Part shown: positions 1 to 11,528 of the stretch, piece by piece
Layout: every line of letters starts with the position of its first letter
Numbering within the stretch: the first letter of the stretch is position 1
NCBI GenBank assembly: GCA_026120185.1
Contig: JANUWF010001179.1
Span: forward strand, 2,707,501 to 2,771,500
DNA: 64,000 bases
Origin: Voacanga thouarsii
Lineage: Eukaryota; Streptophyta; Magnoliopsida; Gentianales; Apocynaceae
Direction: 5' to 3'
Translations under genes and position numbers: made by a program
Notes under the pieces: model-generated
Seen by the model: only the letters and a program-made list of their open reading frames with translations
Database searches by the model: none
Told to the model about the DNA's origin: nothing

Positions 1-847
1 TGGCATCTAAGATTGGGACATATAAATCCTAATCGGATTCAGAGGCTAATCCATGATGGGCCTTTACGTTCATTAAGATTGGAATAATGGCCTCAGTGTA
101 AATCTTGTCTTAAAGGTAAAATGACCAAAAGGTCCTTTACCAAAAAGGTAGATAGAGCCATGAATATACTATCACTAGTTCATACGGATGTTTGTGGTTC
201 GATGACTATACCAGCTAGAGAAGGCTACAAATACTTTATCACTTTCATAGATAATCATACTCAGTTTGGTTACATATATCTGAGAGGTGCAAGTCTAACT
301 CTTTTGATAAATTTAAGGAGTTTAAGGCTGAAGTGGAGCGTTGAATAGGTAAATTAATTAAAACTTTGAGATCGGATCATGGTAGAGAGTACCTCCTCAG
401 TGAGTTTAAGGATTACTTGGTGCATCATGGTATAGTATCTCAATTAACTACACCTGGGACTCCCGAGCAGAACGGAGTGGCTGAGAGAAGAAATAGAACT
501 TTTATGGAAATGGTCAAAAGCATGATGAGTCATGCATCTCTTCCTATTTCTTTTTAAGGGTATTCTTTAGAAACAACAGTATATATTTTGAACTTGGTTC
601 CTTCTAAATCAGTACCTAAAACATCCTATGAGATGTGGACTAGACGGAAGCCCAGTTTGAACTATCTCAAGATATGGGGTTGTCCAACTTATGTGCTGAT
701 AAAAGAAAGTAAGATATAACTAAGATCAGAGTTATACTACTTCGTTAAGTATCCAAAAGGAACAAGAGGTGGATATTTCAATCATTCTTAAGAGCATAAG
801 TTACTTATTAGTACTAATGCTACATACTTAGAGGATGAACAAGTTAC
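1..847 (+). pseudogene. Outer Copia pol, segment 1: GAG-pre-integrase and integrase
   Basis: This is the broken integrase part of a Ty1/copia polyprotein; in a live element it joins the cDNA to host DNA. Translation from position 1 gives WHLRLGHINPNRIQRL, the GAG-pre-integrase signature, then WPQCKSC. The integrase core follows with the first catalytic Asp in VHTDVCG (about 181), the second in RSDHGREY (about 369) and the Glu in NGVAERRNRT (about 472). Frame breaks near 290-345 and stops such as that after PISF (557) show it is dead. The piece ends at 847, where another Copia begins, and the same protein resumes in frame at 10216. Its 5' LTR and gag lie outside the window. Assignment to Copia is secure. 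Confidence 0.93.
843..847. other. Target-site duplication GTTAC, left copy
   Basis: GTTAC directly precedes the 5' LTR at 848 and is repeated exactly at 10216-10220 after the 3' LTR. This is the 5-bp duplication made by Copia integrase. Confidence 0.9.
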
Positions 848-2716
848 TGTTAGAATGTATGCCCTCTAGACTAGGTTTTAGATGTAATTATCAAATTTAT
901 TAATAAAAGAATTTCTTCTCAAAAATTTATTTGTGGATTTACATTTTATTTCTGCACAATTTACGTTTGGAAAGGGCCTATTGTGTTTAAGTAAATGATC
1001 CATGTGAATGGTGGTCTTTCACGATAAGGTATGGATCACGGGTTACTTAACACATAAACATTGATTCTTAACCGATTGGTGAAAATGGGAATCTCATCAT
1101 ATTTAGGTTATTGTATTATGAATTTCAAATGGAGAATGGCTTACCTTTAGCTAGTGAGTAGTCCACTCACTTCATAGCATGAGCATATGTCGAATACGTA
1201 GAACAAGACCTGTAATAGTGGTTTCTAAAAGTACTATTTAAAAGAAACCCAAACTATTAATGCTATAGCGTGGACTAATACTCTACTGCTTGAGTATGAG
1301 TTAGTGATCCGATGAAGCTAGAAGCACATACATTGGTATGCTGTAGTTGAGGTTCTATCGTAAAGCCGATATACTTGTATATTAGGTATATATGACTAGT
1401 TAGCTAAGACAGACTTGTATAAGATAGCTTCTGCGCTATATTACCCTTTGTGACTGTTCGAATGATCTAAATATCCAGGGCCCTGGGGAACATGACTTGG
1501 ATTTAGCTATAGGGTAGCTCTCTTGGAAACATTCCAGGAGTCGTGATCATTGGACTAAAGGCCTAAAGATGGTAGATGTCTTTTAGAGAGGTGTTAGTAC
1601 ACTTTTCCTCTCTAAAATGTACGGTGAAACGTAGAGGGCCATTTTAGTCATTACACCTATAGGTCGTAAACTTTGCTAACACAACATTGTCCTTGGAGTT
1701 AATATTTCCTTATGGTAATATTAGAAAATGTTTAAAATGCAAAATGCAACTATTTTTATAGTAGGGATATTATGGTCATTTTAGTAGCTAAGGCGATGTG
1801 TTTTTTGGTCATCAGAATAGCCCATAAGTCCTGATGGTTTTGGGTTGAGGGATTGGTCTTGTATAAAATGGATTTTATTTTATTCGAGTAGCTTGATTTA
1901 ATTATTGGGCTAAAATAAAATAAAAAGTCCAAAAAGGGAGAATTATATACTGGCCCACTTGGGTTGTTTAATTAATTTAATTATTGAGTTTGTATTAGTC
2001 CAAGAATAATTAAATTAAATTAAAGACTAAACCTAATTAACTGGGCCAAGGCTTGAGGTTTATATCGGTCCAGTAGGTTATTTAATTAATTTAATTATTA
2101 AACTTGTATTAGTCTAGAAATAATTAAATTAAATTAAAGGCTTAACCAAATGAATTGGGCAATAGGTCTAGAGACCTGTTTAATGGCTTAACATGATATG
2201 GGTTTTAGGGCTTCTATTTGATGTTTGAATGCCTCGATAATAGCCTATTATCAAGGCAGTGGAGATTCAATTGAACAAGGGAGTCTTTCACAGAGGTATG
2301 GTGGTTTTTCCTTTTCGTCAAGCCTCACGTCTTTTCTGTCGGGTGTGCTCTCTGTGCTTTGTAAAGAGCAAGAATAGAGACATAAAAAACCATCCTGATT
2401 AATGCTTAATAGCATTTAGCCGGAGAAAGGAAGATCATTCTCTTCATCCATAGCCTTCACCAGGCTTTCAAGCGTGGTTATATTCCGAAAGACAAGAAGG
2501 TTGCGTCGATGCCCAGAAGAAACCAACGGCTTGCAGGACAATAGCCTGAAGGATTGATCTCAGAACTAGAAATGGTTCAGACCGAGGCGCTGGCACCCTC
2601 TAGACTAGAGAAATCGTGCAAAGCTATAAAAATTTTCTTCCACTGCGTCTTTTGCATGTGCTCTATTTCATGAACATGATACTGTGTTTTTGTCGTTTTG
2701 CCATATTTTGCATTCA
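848..2716 (+). repeat. 5' LTR of inner Copia (LTR family A)
   Basis: The LTR is 1869 bp, begins TG and ends CA, and aligns along its length with 8342-10215. It contains two copies, about 112 bp apart (about 1965 and 2078), of an AT-rich module in which TTAATTAATTTAATTATT faces AATAATTAAATTAAATTAA, a potential hairpin. Reverse-oriented relatives lie at about 17086-19015 and 43362-45491. Confidence 0.93.
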
Positions 2717-2718
2717 AG

Positions 2719-2730
2719 TGGTATCAGAGC
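2719..2730 (+). other. Primer-binding site for initiator tRNA-Met
   Basis: TGGTATCAGAGC lies two bases after the LTR end and matches the standard plant Copia primer-binding site, complementary to the 3' end of initiator tRNA-Met. It primes minus-strand cDNA synthesis. Confidence 0.93.
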
Positions 2731-4461
2731 ATGGCTTATATGGTAATAGGTTGCAAGTTAGTGAATAAAACTGGTTAGATGATTAAAATCAGTGATCCTT
2801 CCCGTTTTCTGGTATGGGTAGATTCTTCTGTAAGTCTCATGGTTGAGACATAGGAGTACTGTAAATGTTTTTTTGAAGCTTTCATAATGTTCATATAAGC
2901 CTATAATTAAAGGCATATGCGTTTGTGGATTATTGTAGATGAGTTTTGGTTGAAATCTATGAAAAAAACTAAGCTTTGGACGTTTGCAATGCATAGAGGA
3001 TTTTCGGAGAAGAAGATCACTGTAGCAATCGAGCCACGTTGCATTCTATGAGAGGTGCCGAAGCCATCCAAGCCAGCCGCGGCTTGGAGCCATAGCCAAG
3101 TCCGAGTTGGCCTCGGATCCATAGTGCGCGCGAGAAAGCTTCCTTGCGGAAGCCAGTTCCTCTCGCAAGAGGAAACCGAGTAGCAGCTTCCTCGCGGAAG
3201 CTGTTGCGCAGGGTCCCGGGTTGGAGCACCCGCTCGAATCGCGGTTCATGGGTTTTTCCAATAGGCCATGATCTAGTGTGGTAGGTGCACTGGACTAACG
3301 ATTTTTCTTTTTTTTTTTTGTCTCATACCAGGCAAAGTGATTTTTTATTGCAATAGTTAATATTCTTTGAATATTTTGCATGAAAAATAATAGTAAAGAT
3401 AATTTAGGATTCAACAAGACCATTAATTAATTAATATATTTAATTCTATTATGTGGATACTTAGGTTAAAAGAATAGAAAAGTATGAAAACGTTTACAGT
3501 TTTCTAATATGTTTATTTCTTTTTGTACCCTATGTGCGCGTTTTCTCAAAGACCAAAGTCTTTAGGAAGTTAATGACAAGAAAAATATTTTTCAAATTAA
3601 AAAAATGGTTATTTTGAACTTGGACAAAAATTAATCGTTGGATATTTTCTCAAAGGATTTAATCCTTGACATATAAAATATTTTAGATTTAGATGTTTTT
3701 GTAAGTTAAAATGGAAAACTATTTTTGTTTTATTTTTTGCACCAGAAAATTGTTTTTGTCAAATTAAACTTGAGACCAAAGTCTCTAGAAAATTTAAAAG
3801 GAAATATTTGGAAATCATTAAGTTCTTAACTGTGTAAAATAAATTCATAGAAAATCTCTTAAAAGATTTTTACCTTGACATAAAAATTTATGAATTTAGA
3901 TATTTTACAAAAAGTTAAAGGATACTTAATGAAAATTTTCCAAAAAGATATTTTCTTTAAAAACCTTTATTTTAAAAGAATAAGTGGAGAGAGGTTCCAA
4001 TGGCCCCACGGCTTCTATCATGATTCTCATTATAGATCGTGGGTCCTCTCACGTCACCCTGGGAGTAAACCCGTATAGGATTGAGATACTACAAGGATCT
4101 AGAACTAATGGATGGATGTAATTAATAACCCAGGACATGTGCTATGATTGGCTAGCCCACGTTGGAGGTTATAGTGCGAGAAATGTCCATAGGAAATGAG
4201 AAGAAATGATTATCCCACGATAAAGTTATCTTTTAGATCATTATCTAGAAGGAAAATTAATTTATAGTGGTTAATACACTTATCTTAGGAAACTATTAAT
4301 CTTTCCAAGAAGTTATATCAGTTTTTTTAAGAGCCAAATTAATCATATTAAAGATCATAGTAATAGGGTTAACTATTATCGAATTTAATATGAGGATAAA
4401 GTGTACAAATTATTTATTTTTTTCACAAATTGAGATTTCTTTTATTTTTGATTTTTCAGAA
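2731..4461 (+). other. Long untranslated leader of inner Copia
   Basis: About 1.7 kb lies between the primer-binding site and the gag ATG, and no retroelement protein is recognisable in any frame. Most of it is AT-rich, but 3030-3260 is sharply GC-rich with short palindromes such as GCTTCCTTGCGGAAGC and GCTTCCTCGCGGAAGC. Short open frames on the minus strand here look fortuitous. A role in packaging or translation is possible but is inference. Confidence 0.6.
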
Positions 4462-5280
4462 ATGGTTGGTGGAGGTTCTTTTAGTCCTTTGGCCGTTATT
4501 CTCCGAGAGAATAAGTTAACGGGTCCAAATTATATGGACTGAAAAGGAACTTGGACATAATATTCACTGTTGAGAAATATAAGTATGTCCTCTACGAAAC
4601 CTATCCGATTATTGGGGAAGGTTCCACTGATATTGAGCGCGGGTTGAGAAGGCATGGAAGAAGGCTGATGAAATGGCTCGTTGCTATATGTTGGCCTTCA
4701 TGTCTAATGTGTTCTAATCTAAACATGAGCACATGGTTACTGTGTATGACATTAGCCAGTCACTAGCCACGATGTTCACCGATAAGAGCCAACCCACAAG
4801 GCAGGAAGCTCTTAGGATGATCATAAACATTAAGATGGTTGAGGAATCATCAATCAGGGAGCATATGCTCAAAATAATTACTGTTTTCGAGGAAGCAAAA
4901 GTCTTAGGGGCTGTTATTAACTTCGAGAGCCAAGTGGACATGGTTCTCAAATCTCTACCGGGCTCTTTTACTCAGTTCAAGTTGAACTACAACATGAATA
5001 AGTTAAACATGAGTTTGATTGAGTTAATGAAAGAGCTTCAAATGGTAGAGAAGGTTATGAAGCCACAATCCAAGGCTATGATTGCTAGAGATTCTTCTTC
5101 TAGAACTGGGCCCAAGCCCAAGAAGTTCAAGAAGAAAAAAGGAAACACAGTAGCCCAGCCCAAGAACTAGCCCAACAAGCCAAAGGGCAAGTGCTTCAAG
5201 TGCAAGTAGAAAGGACACTGGAAAAAGGAGTGTCCAGAGCTTCAGGCCAAGAAAAACCTTACAGATATTGTTCTCTATCT
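4462..5280 (+). pseudogene. Inner Copia gag (UBN2-type capsid plus zinc knuckle), broken
   Basis: Gag coats the element RNA in the virus-like particle. The chosen ATG at 4462 opens MVGGGSFSPLAVILRENKLT, the usual N-terminus of this plant Copia gag group. A stop follows within about 30 codons where Trp is expected (YMD*KRNLD), and there is a frame shift near 4650. The central capsid part (4733-5170) is readable, including FESQVDMVLKSLPGSFTQF. The nucleocapsid knuckle at about 5190-5240 reads GKCFKCK*KGHWKKECPE: the Cys, Cys, His and Cys ligands are kept, but Gln has become a stop. Protease follows about 50 bases later in what was one polyprotein. Confidence 0.9.
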
Positions 5281-6530
5281 AGAGTCAATTTTAATGGTTG
5301 GATCAACTTTTACTTGGATTATTGATTCAGGAGCCACTGATCATATTTGTAATTCATTGCAGGGGTTTAGGAAGATAAGAAGACTCCAGAAGGGCGAGCA
5401 TGGACTACGAGTAGGAAATGGAGCACAAGTATGGGCCTTTACAATGGGAGAGCTGGATCTTATTTTTTATTGTAATAGAGTAGTCATTTTGAAGGATATT
5501 TTATATATACCTTGATTTAGACAGAATTTAGTTTCAGTTGCAAAACTTATAAATCAATGATATTCTGTTTCTTTCCATTATGGAATTTCTATTAGTAGAA
5601 ATTGAGAAGTTCTTTGTTCTGGGCACATATATGAAAATTTATTCTTCTTAAATTTCACAAATAATCAAATAACTAACGCTTAATTTGAACCTTTAAGTAA
5701 GAAGAGAAAGACCAATGTCAATGACTCATATCTTTAGCATCTATGGTTGGGTCATATTAATTCAACTAGAATTCAGAGGTTAGTCCATAATGGGCCATTG
5801 GGCTCATTAAGATTAGAAAGTTGGCCTCAGTGTGAATCCTGCCTTATGGGAAAAATGACCAAAAGGTCGTTTACCCAAAAAGCTGATAGAGCTAAGGAGA
5901 TACTAGGCCTTGTTCACACTAATGTGTGTAGTCCTTTATCTACACCAACTAGATGGGATTTTGAGTACTTCATCACTTTCACGGATGATTGTACAAGATT
6001 TGGTTATGTCTACCTGATGAGGCGCAAATCTAACTCTTTTGACAAGTTCAAAGAGTTTAAGGCTGAGTGGAGCGTCGGATAGGTAAATTGATCAAAACTT
6101 TACGATTGGATCGTGGTGGAGAATACCTCCTCGATGAATTCAAGGATTATATGGTACATCATGGGATAATATCCTAACTCTCTGCATCGAGGACACCCTG
6201 GCAGAATGAAGTAGCTAAGAGAAAAAACAAAACGTTGATGGAAATGGTCTGTAGCATGATGTCTCATGCTACTCTTTCAGTTTCTTTTTGGGAATATGCC
6301 TTGGAAACAATGGCATACATTCGGAACTTGGTGCCTTCCAAGTCAATACCGAGGACGCCCTATGAGATGTGGACTGGGCGTAAGTCAAGTCTGAATCATC
6401 TCAAAATATGGGGCTATCCAACTTATGTACTGATCAAAGAAGACAAGCTAGAACCAAGATCAAAGGAGGTTACTTTTATTATCCCAAGAAGTAGAAAATA
6501 CTAGTAAGTACTAATGCTAGATACTTGGAA
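5281..6530 (+). pseudogene. Inner Copia protease and integrase domains, broken
   Basis: The aspartic protease motif WIIDSGATDHICN (from about 5314) keeps its Asp-Ser-Gly. A stop at about 5515 replaces the Arg of a PRFRQNL-type motif, a CGA-to-TGA change. The GAG-pre-integrase part (LWLGHINSTRIQRL, about 5740) and WPQCESC lead into integrase. The first catalytic Asp position in VHTNVCS (about 5914) is now Asn, and the second is kept in RLDRGGEY-like sequence (about 6103). The Glu region (about 6200) is altered, with WQNEVAKR where QNGVAER is expected. Loss of the first Asp means integrase would be inactive even without the frame breaks. Confidence 0.88.
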
Positions 6531-6759
6531 GATAATTAAAGTACTTCCACTAAAGGTTTAACAAGGTTGGAACTTGAAGAGAAGTTATCTTCAGAATCAA
6601 CTTCTTCAGACTCAATTGTGGAATAAGAAGAGGCACAGCCTCAAGAACTTGTACAAACGGAGCCTCGTTGTAGTAGAAGGGTATCTACGGTTCCAGAAAG
6701 ATGAACTAGAGAGGCTTTCGAGCTGGTCTTTGACCATTAGGAACATGATCTCACTAGAT

Positions 6760-8319
6760 ATAAGGAGGCTATTACTAGTGCCGATGCAAATCCATGGCAT
6801 GAAGTAATGAAAGCCAAGATTAAGTCTATAGACTTCAATTAAGTTTGGGATCTTATAGCTTCACCTGAAGGGATAAAATCTATTAGGTGTAAGTGGGTAT
6901 ACAAGAGGAAGAGGGAAGCGGATAAGAAGGTGAAAACCTTTAAAGCTAGACTTGTAGCGAAAATGTATACTTAAGAAGAAGGAATCGATTATGAAGAAAC
7001 CTTTTTCCCGATAGCCATGCTTAAATCCATCTGTATCCTTCTTACCATCACATGTTATTATGACTACAAGATATGACAAATGGATGTAAAAATGGAAATT
7101 TTTAATGGCCATCTTAGTGAAGACATCTATTTGTCCCAACCGGAAGGTTTTATTGCTAAAGGCCAGGAACATATGGTTTGCAAGCTTAATAAATCTATTT
7201 ATAGATTTAATTAGGCATCTAGAGAATGGAACATTCATTTTGATGAGACTATAAAGTCTTACGATTTTATTCAAAACGAGGATGAACCATATGTGAACAA
7301 GAAATTAGAAGGCCTAAATATAATTTTTCTTGTCCTATATGTGAATGACATTTTACTTAGTGGGAATGATGTAAGAACATTATCATCTACTAAGGTTTGT
7401 CTATCTAGTTAATTCAGCATGAAGGACTTGGGAGAAGACATTTACATTCTCGAAATTAAGCTTCTTAGAAATAGGAAGTAGAGAATATTAGGATTATCTC
7501 AAGCGACATACATTGACAAGATGCTAGCCAACTTCAGCATGGACTCAAGCAAGGCAGCTCTATTCCCTTGTAGACATGGATTGTCTTTTTGTTCAAAGGA
7601 TTGTCCTAAGTCCCAAGAAGAAAAAGACAGAACGAGTAGGATTTCCTACGGTTCGACTGTAGGAAGTCTCATGTACGCCATGCTATGCACTAGACTAGAT
7701 ATCTGCTTTGTCGTAACCTTAGTTAGCAGTGTCAATCAAATCCTGGAGAGGTTCATTGGTAAGTTATAAAGCATATTCTCAAGTAGCTTAAAGGTACGAG
7801 AGATTATATGCTGGTTTACAGGGCTGATAACTTGGTTCCTACTAGATACACAGACTCAAACTTCCAAGAAAATAAGGATGAGAGAAAATCCATTAGTAGA
7901 TATGTCTTCACCTTGTCTAGAGGAGCTATTTTATGGAGGAGTATCAAGCAATCATGCATTGCTGACTCAACCATGGAAGCTGAGTATATAGCAGCTTCAG
8001 AGGCATCCTAGGAAGCAGTCTGGCTTCGAAAGTTCCTTTCAAAACTTGGAGTCGTGCCACACATGGATAGACTGATTGTAGTGTATTGCGACAACACTGG
8101 AGCAGTCTCGCAATCCAAAGAATCCAAGAACACAAGAAGGGGAAGCATATCGAGAGGAAGTACCATCTGATCTCGGATTTCATCCAAAGACGGGAAATTG
8201 TGGTAGAACAGATAGTCTCGGAGAACAACCTAGTAGATCCCTTCACTAAGCCTTTAGCTGAGAGAGTCTTCAAAAGACACTTAGACGCCATAAAGGTGGA
8301 CACGTACAAACTTTCTTAG
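6760..8319 (+). pseudogene. Inner Copia reverse transcriptase and RNase H, broken
   Basis: Reverse transcriptase copies element RNA into DNA and RNase H removes the RNA strand. Readable blocks are VWDLIASPEGIKSIRCKWVY (6843), DYEETFFPIAMLKSI, QMDVKMEIFNGHLSEDIYLS (7078) and FLVLYVNDILLSGNDV (7327). The last should carry YVDD, but the first catalytic Asp is Asn (GAT to AAT). RNase H keeps STMEAEYIAASEAS (7968) and, in another frame, GKHIERKYHLISDFIQRR and LVDPFTKPLAERV up to 8319. There are at least five stops at former Gln or Trp codons, plus several frame shifts. A polypurine tract and the 3' LTR follow directly. Confidence 0.9.
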
Positions 8320-8330
8320 TCTTAGAGTGC

Positions 8331-8341
8331 AAGTGGGAAAT
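8331..8341 (+). other. Polypurine tract of inner Copia
   Basis: AAGTGGGAAAT, purine-rich apart from two T, directly precedes the 3' LTR. It is the expected primer for plus-strand synthesis. The older element has the related GTAGGAGATT at 15311-15320. Confidence 0.8.
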
Positions 8342-10215
8342 TGTTGAAATGTATGCCATCTAGACTAAGTTTCTGATATAATTATCAAATTTATTAATAA
8401 AAGAATTTATGATAAAAAATTTGGTTGCGGATTTACATTTTATATGTCCATGATTTACATTTGGAAAGGACCTATTGTATTTAAGTAAGTGATCCATGTG
8501 AATAGTGGTCTTTCACGATAAGGTATGGATCACGGGTTACTTAACACATAAACGTTTGTTCTTAACCGATTGGTGAGAATGAGAATCTCTTCATATTTAG
8601 GTTATTATGTTATGAATTCCAAATGAAGAATGACTTACCTTTAACCAGTAAGTAGTCCACTTATTTCATAGTATAAGCGTATGTCGAATACGTAGAATAG
8701 GATTGTAATAGTGGTTTCTAAAAATATTATTTAGAAGAAACCCAGACTATTACTACTACAACATAGACTAAAACTCTACTACTTGAGTATGAGTTGGTGG
8801 TCTGACGAAGCTGGAAGCATGTACTTTGATATGCTGTAGTTGAGGTTATATTATTGAGCCAATATACTTGTATATTGGGTATATGTGACTAGTTATTTAA
8901 GATAGACTTGTACAAGTTAACTTCTGTGCTGCATCGCCCCTTGTGACTATTCGAATGATTAAATATCTAGGGTTCTGGTAAACATGACTTGGATGTTAAC
9001 TTTAGAGTAGCTCCCTTGGAAAGCGAAAACATTCTAAGAGTCGTGGATCATTGGACTAGAGGTCTAATGATAGTAGATGTCTTTTTGAGAGGTGTTAATA
9101 CACATTTCCTCTCTAAAATATACGGTGATGCGTAGAGGGATGTTTTAGTCATTACACTTATAGGCCGGAGACTTTGCTAATACAATATTGTCCTTAAAGT
9201 CAACATTTCCTTTTGGTAATATTAGAAAATATTTAAAATGCAAAATACAGCTATTTCTATAGTAAGGGTATTTTGGTCATTTTAGTAGCCAAGGCGATAT
9301 GTCTTTTGGTCCTTGGAATAGCCCATAAGTCTTGATGGTTTTAGGTTGAGGGATTGGTCTTGTATAAAATGAATTTTATTTTATTCGAGTAGCCTAGTTT
9401 AATTATTGGATTAGAATAAAATAAAAGGTCCAAAAAGGAAGAATTATATATTGGCCTATTTGGGTTATTTAATTAATTTAATTATTGTACTTGTATCAGT
9501 CTAGGAATAATTAAATTAAATTAAAGGCTAAACCCAATGAACTAGGCTAAGGCTTGAGGTTTATATCGGTCTATTTGGTTATTTAATTAATTTAATTATT
9601 GAGCTTGTATTAGTCTAGGAATAATTAAATTAAATTAGAGACTTAACTAAATAAATTGGGCCATAGGTCCAAAGGCCTGTTTAATGGCTTAACATGATGT
9701 GGGCCTTAGGGCTTCTGCTTGATTTTTGAATGCCCAGATAATAGCCTATTATTAAGGCAGTGGGGATTCAATTAAACAGGGGAGTCTTTCACCCAGGCAC
9801 GGTGGTTTTTCCCTTTCCTCAAGCCTCACGTCTTCTCTCTCGGGTGTGTTCTCTGTGCTTTGTAAAGAGCAAGAACAGAGACGTGATAAACGATCCTAAT
9901 TAATGCTCAATAGCATTTAGTCAGAGAAAGAAAGATCATTCTCTTCATCCATAGCCTTCACTAGGCTTGTCAGGCGTGGTTATATTCCAAAAGACAAGAA
10001 GGTTGCGTTGATGCCCAGAAGAAGCTGACAGCTTGTGGGACAAAAGCCTAAAGGATTGTTCTCAAAACCAGAAGTGGTTCAGACTGAGGCGCCGGCTCCC
10101 CTTAGACCAGTGAAATTGCAGAGGTATAAAAAGTTTCTTCGGCTACGTTTCTGCGTGTGCTCTGTTTCATGAACATGCTACTATGTTTTTTTCATTTTGC
10201 TATGTTTTGGCTTCA
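8342..10215 (+). repeat. 3' LTR of inner Copia (LTR family A)
   Basis: Begins TGTTGAAATG, ends GGCTTCA, is 1874 bp and pairs with 848-2716. It has the same two AT-rich modules (about 9470 and 9580). It is followed by GTTAC, the right copy of the target duplication. Confidence 0.93.
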
Positions 10216-11060
10216 GTTACATCCACCATGAGTTCAAGTAGAACAGAGTTAGAAGAAAATTTGGTCACTGATTCAACTTCAAGTACTTCTAACACCCCGA
10301 TCGAGGAACTACGAGAAACACTACCGGATGTTCCAAGACAAATTGAGTATCATCGTAGTGGGAGGATCACAAGAGTTCTAGAAAGGTAGACCTAAGAGAT
10401 CTATGATCTAGTCTCTAATCATCAGGAATAAGATCCCACTAAATATGAGGAGGCCATTGTTAATGCTGATGTAGACAAATGGCATCTAGCCATGAATGCC
10501 GACATTGAGTCCATGTACCTCAATTAGGTCTGGGATCTTGTCACTGCGCCTGATGGGATAAAGACTATCAAGTGTAAGTGGGTATATAAGATGAAGAAAG
10601 GTGCAGATGGAAAGGTTGAAATCTATAAAGTAAGGTAGGTTGCTAAAGGTTATACTTAGAAAGAATATATCGATTATGAGGAAAACTTTTCACTAGTAGT
10701 CGTGCTTAAGTCTATCCGAATTTTCTTAGCCATCGTATGTCATTATGACTACGAGATATAGCAAATGGATGTCAAGACAACCTTCTTAAATTGCTATCTT
10801 AGTGAAGACATCTATATCTCCTAGCTAAAAGGTTTTGTTGCTAGAGGTCAAGAACAAATAGTCTGTAAGCTTAGGAAGTTCATCTATGGATTTAAGCAAG
10901 TGCTACGAGCATGGAACATATGTTTTGATGATATCGTGAAAGCTTATGGTTTCATTCAAAATGTGGATGAACCATGTGTGTATAGGAAATCAGACAGTTG
11001 TAAAGTGATTTTCTTGGTACTTTATGTAGATGATATTCAACTCATTGAAAATAATATAGG
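10216..11060 (+). pseudogene. Outer Copia pol, segment 2: linker and reverse transcriptase
   Basis: This continues the protein cut at 847. Removing the inner element with one GTTAC copy restores the frame, and the linker reads STMSSSRTELEENLVTDST. Reverse transcriptase blocks are VWDLVTAPDGIKTIKCKWVY (10530), QMDVKTTFLNCYLSEDIYIS (10765) and FLVLYVDDIQLIEN (11011). The YVDD catalytic motif is intact here, unlike the inner copy. Stops occur at former Gln codons (LN*VWDL, YT*KEYI) and a former Trp codon (EI*QMDVK). The segment ends at 11060, where a solo LTR is inserted. Confidence 0.92.
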
Positions 11061-11127
11061 TGTTAGCAATATGCCCTAGAGTCAATTTGTACTTATACTA
11101 TTGTCGTTATGTATAATGTAATAATAC

Positions 11128-11468
11128 TGTTGGGTATCTCAAGCTCGTATCATATATGGCGCAGCGGAAGAATAAAATGAGATACTATTCCAGGATCTGC
11201 ATATACGTGGAAAATAGGACATAAAGATAACAAAAGTAACAACTTTTTACCTTTCTTTGATTGTCCGAAGAACAAAAATTTCTTCTTCAAGTCGAGACGT
11301 GATCTAGCAATCCTCTTGATCAGACTCCACAAGAGTTAAACATCTAAGCACTATAATCACAGTGTGTGATTATCTCTAACAGTAATCCACATAAAGGATA
11401 CACTCAAGTACAAAGTTTTCTGTACTAGCTGAAACACTAAGTGGCGGCTAGGGTTGTTAGATAAGAAC

Positions 11469-11528
<60 letters not shown>

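Larger units (their letters stand above)
848..10215 (+). mobile_element. Inner full-length Ty1/copia retrotransposon (non-functional)
   Basis: A complete element of about 9.4 kb: LTR, primer-binding site, long leader, gag, protease, integrase, reverse transcriptase-RNase H, polypurine tract and LTR. It starts TGTTAGAATG and ends in CA. An exact 5-bp duplication, GTTAC, flanks it. It sits inside the pol of an older Copia, whose reading frame resumes across it. By eye the first ~200 bp of the two LTRs differ at roughly one base in eight, so the insertion is old. All coding domains carry stops, so it cannot move by itself. Confidence 0.95.

Noticed and set aside
3017..3261. Three overlapping minus-strand open frames in the GC-rich leader block
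   Set aside because: Overlapping frames in GC-rich palindromic DNA stay open by chance; none matches a known domain and they oppose the element's transcription.
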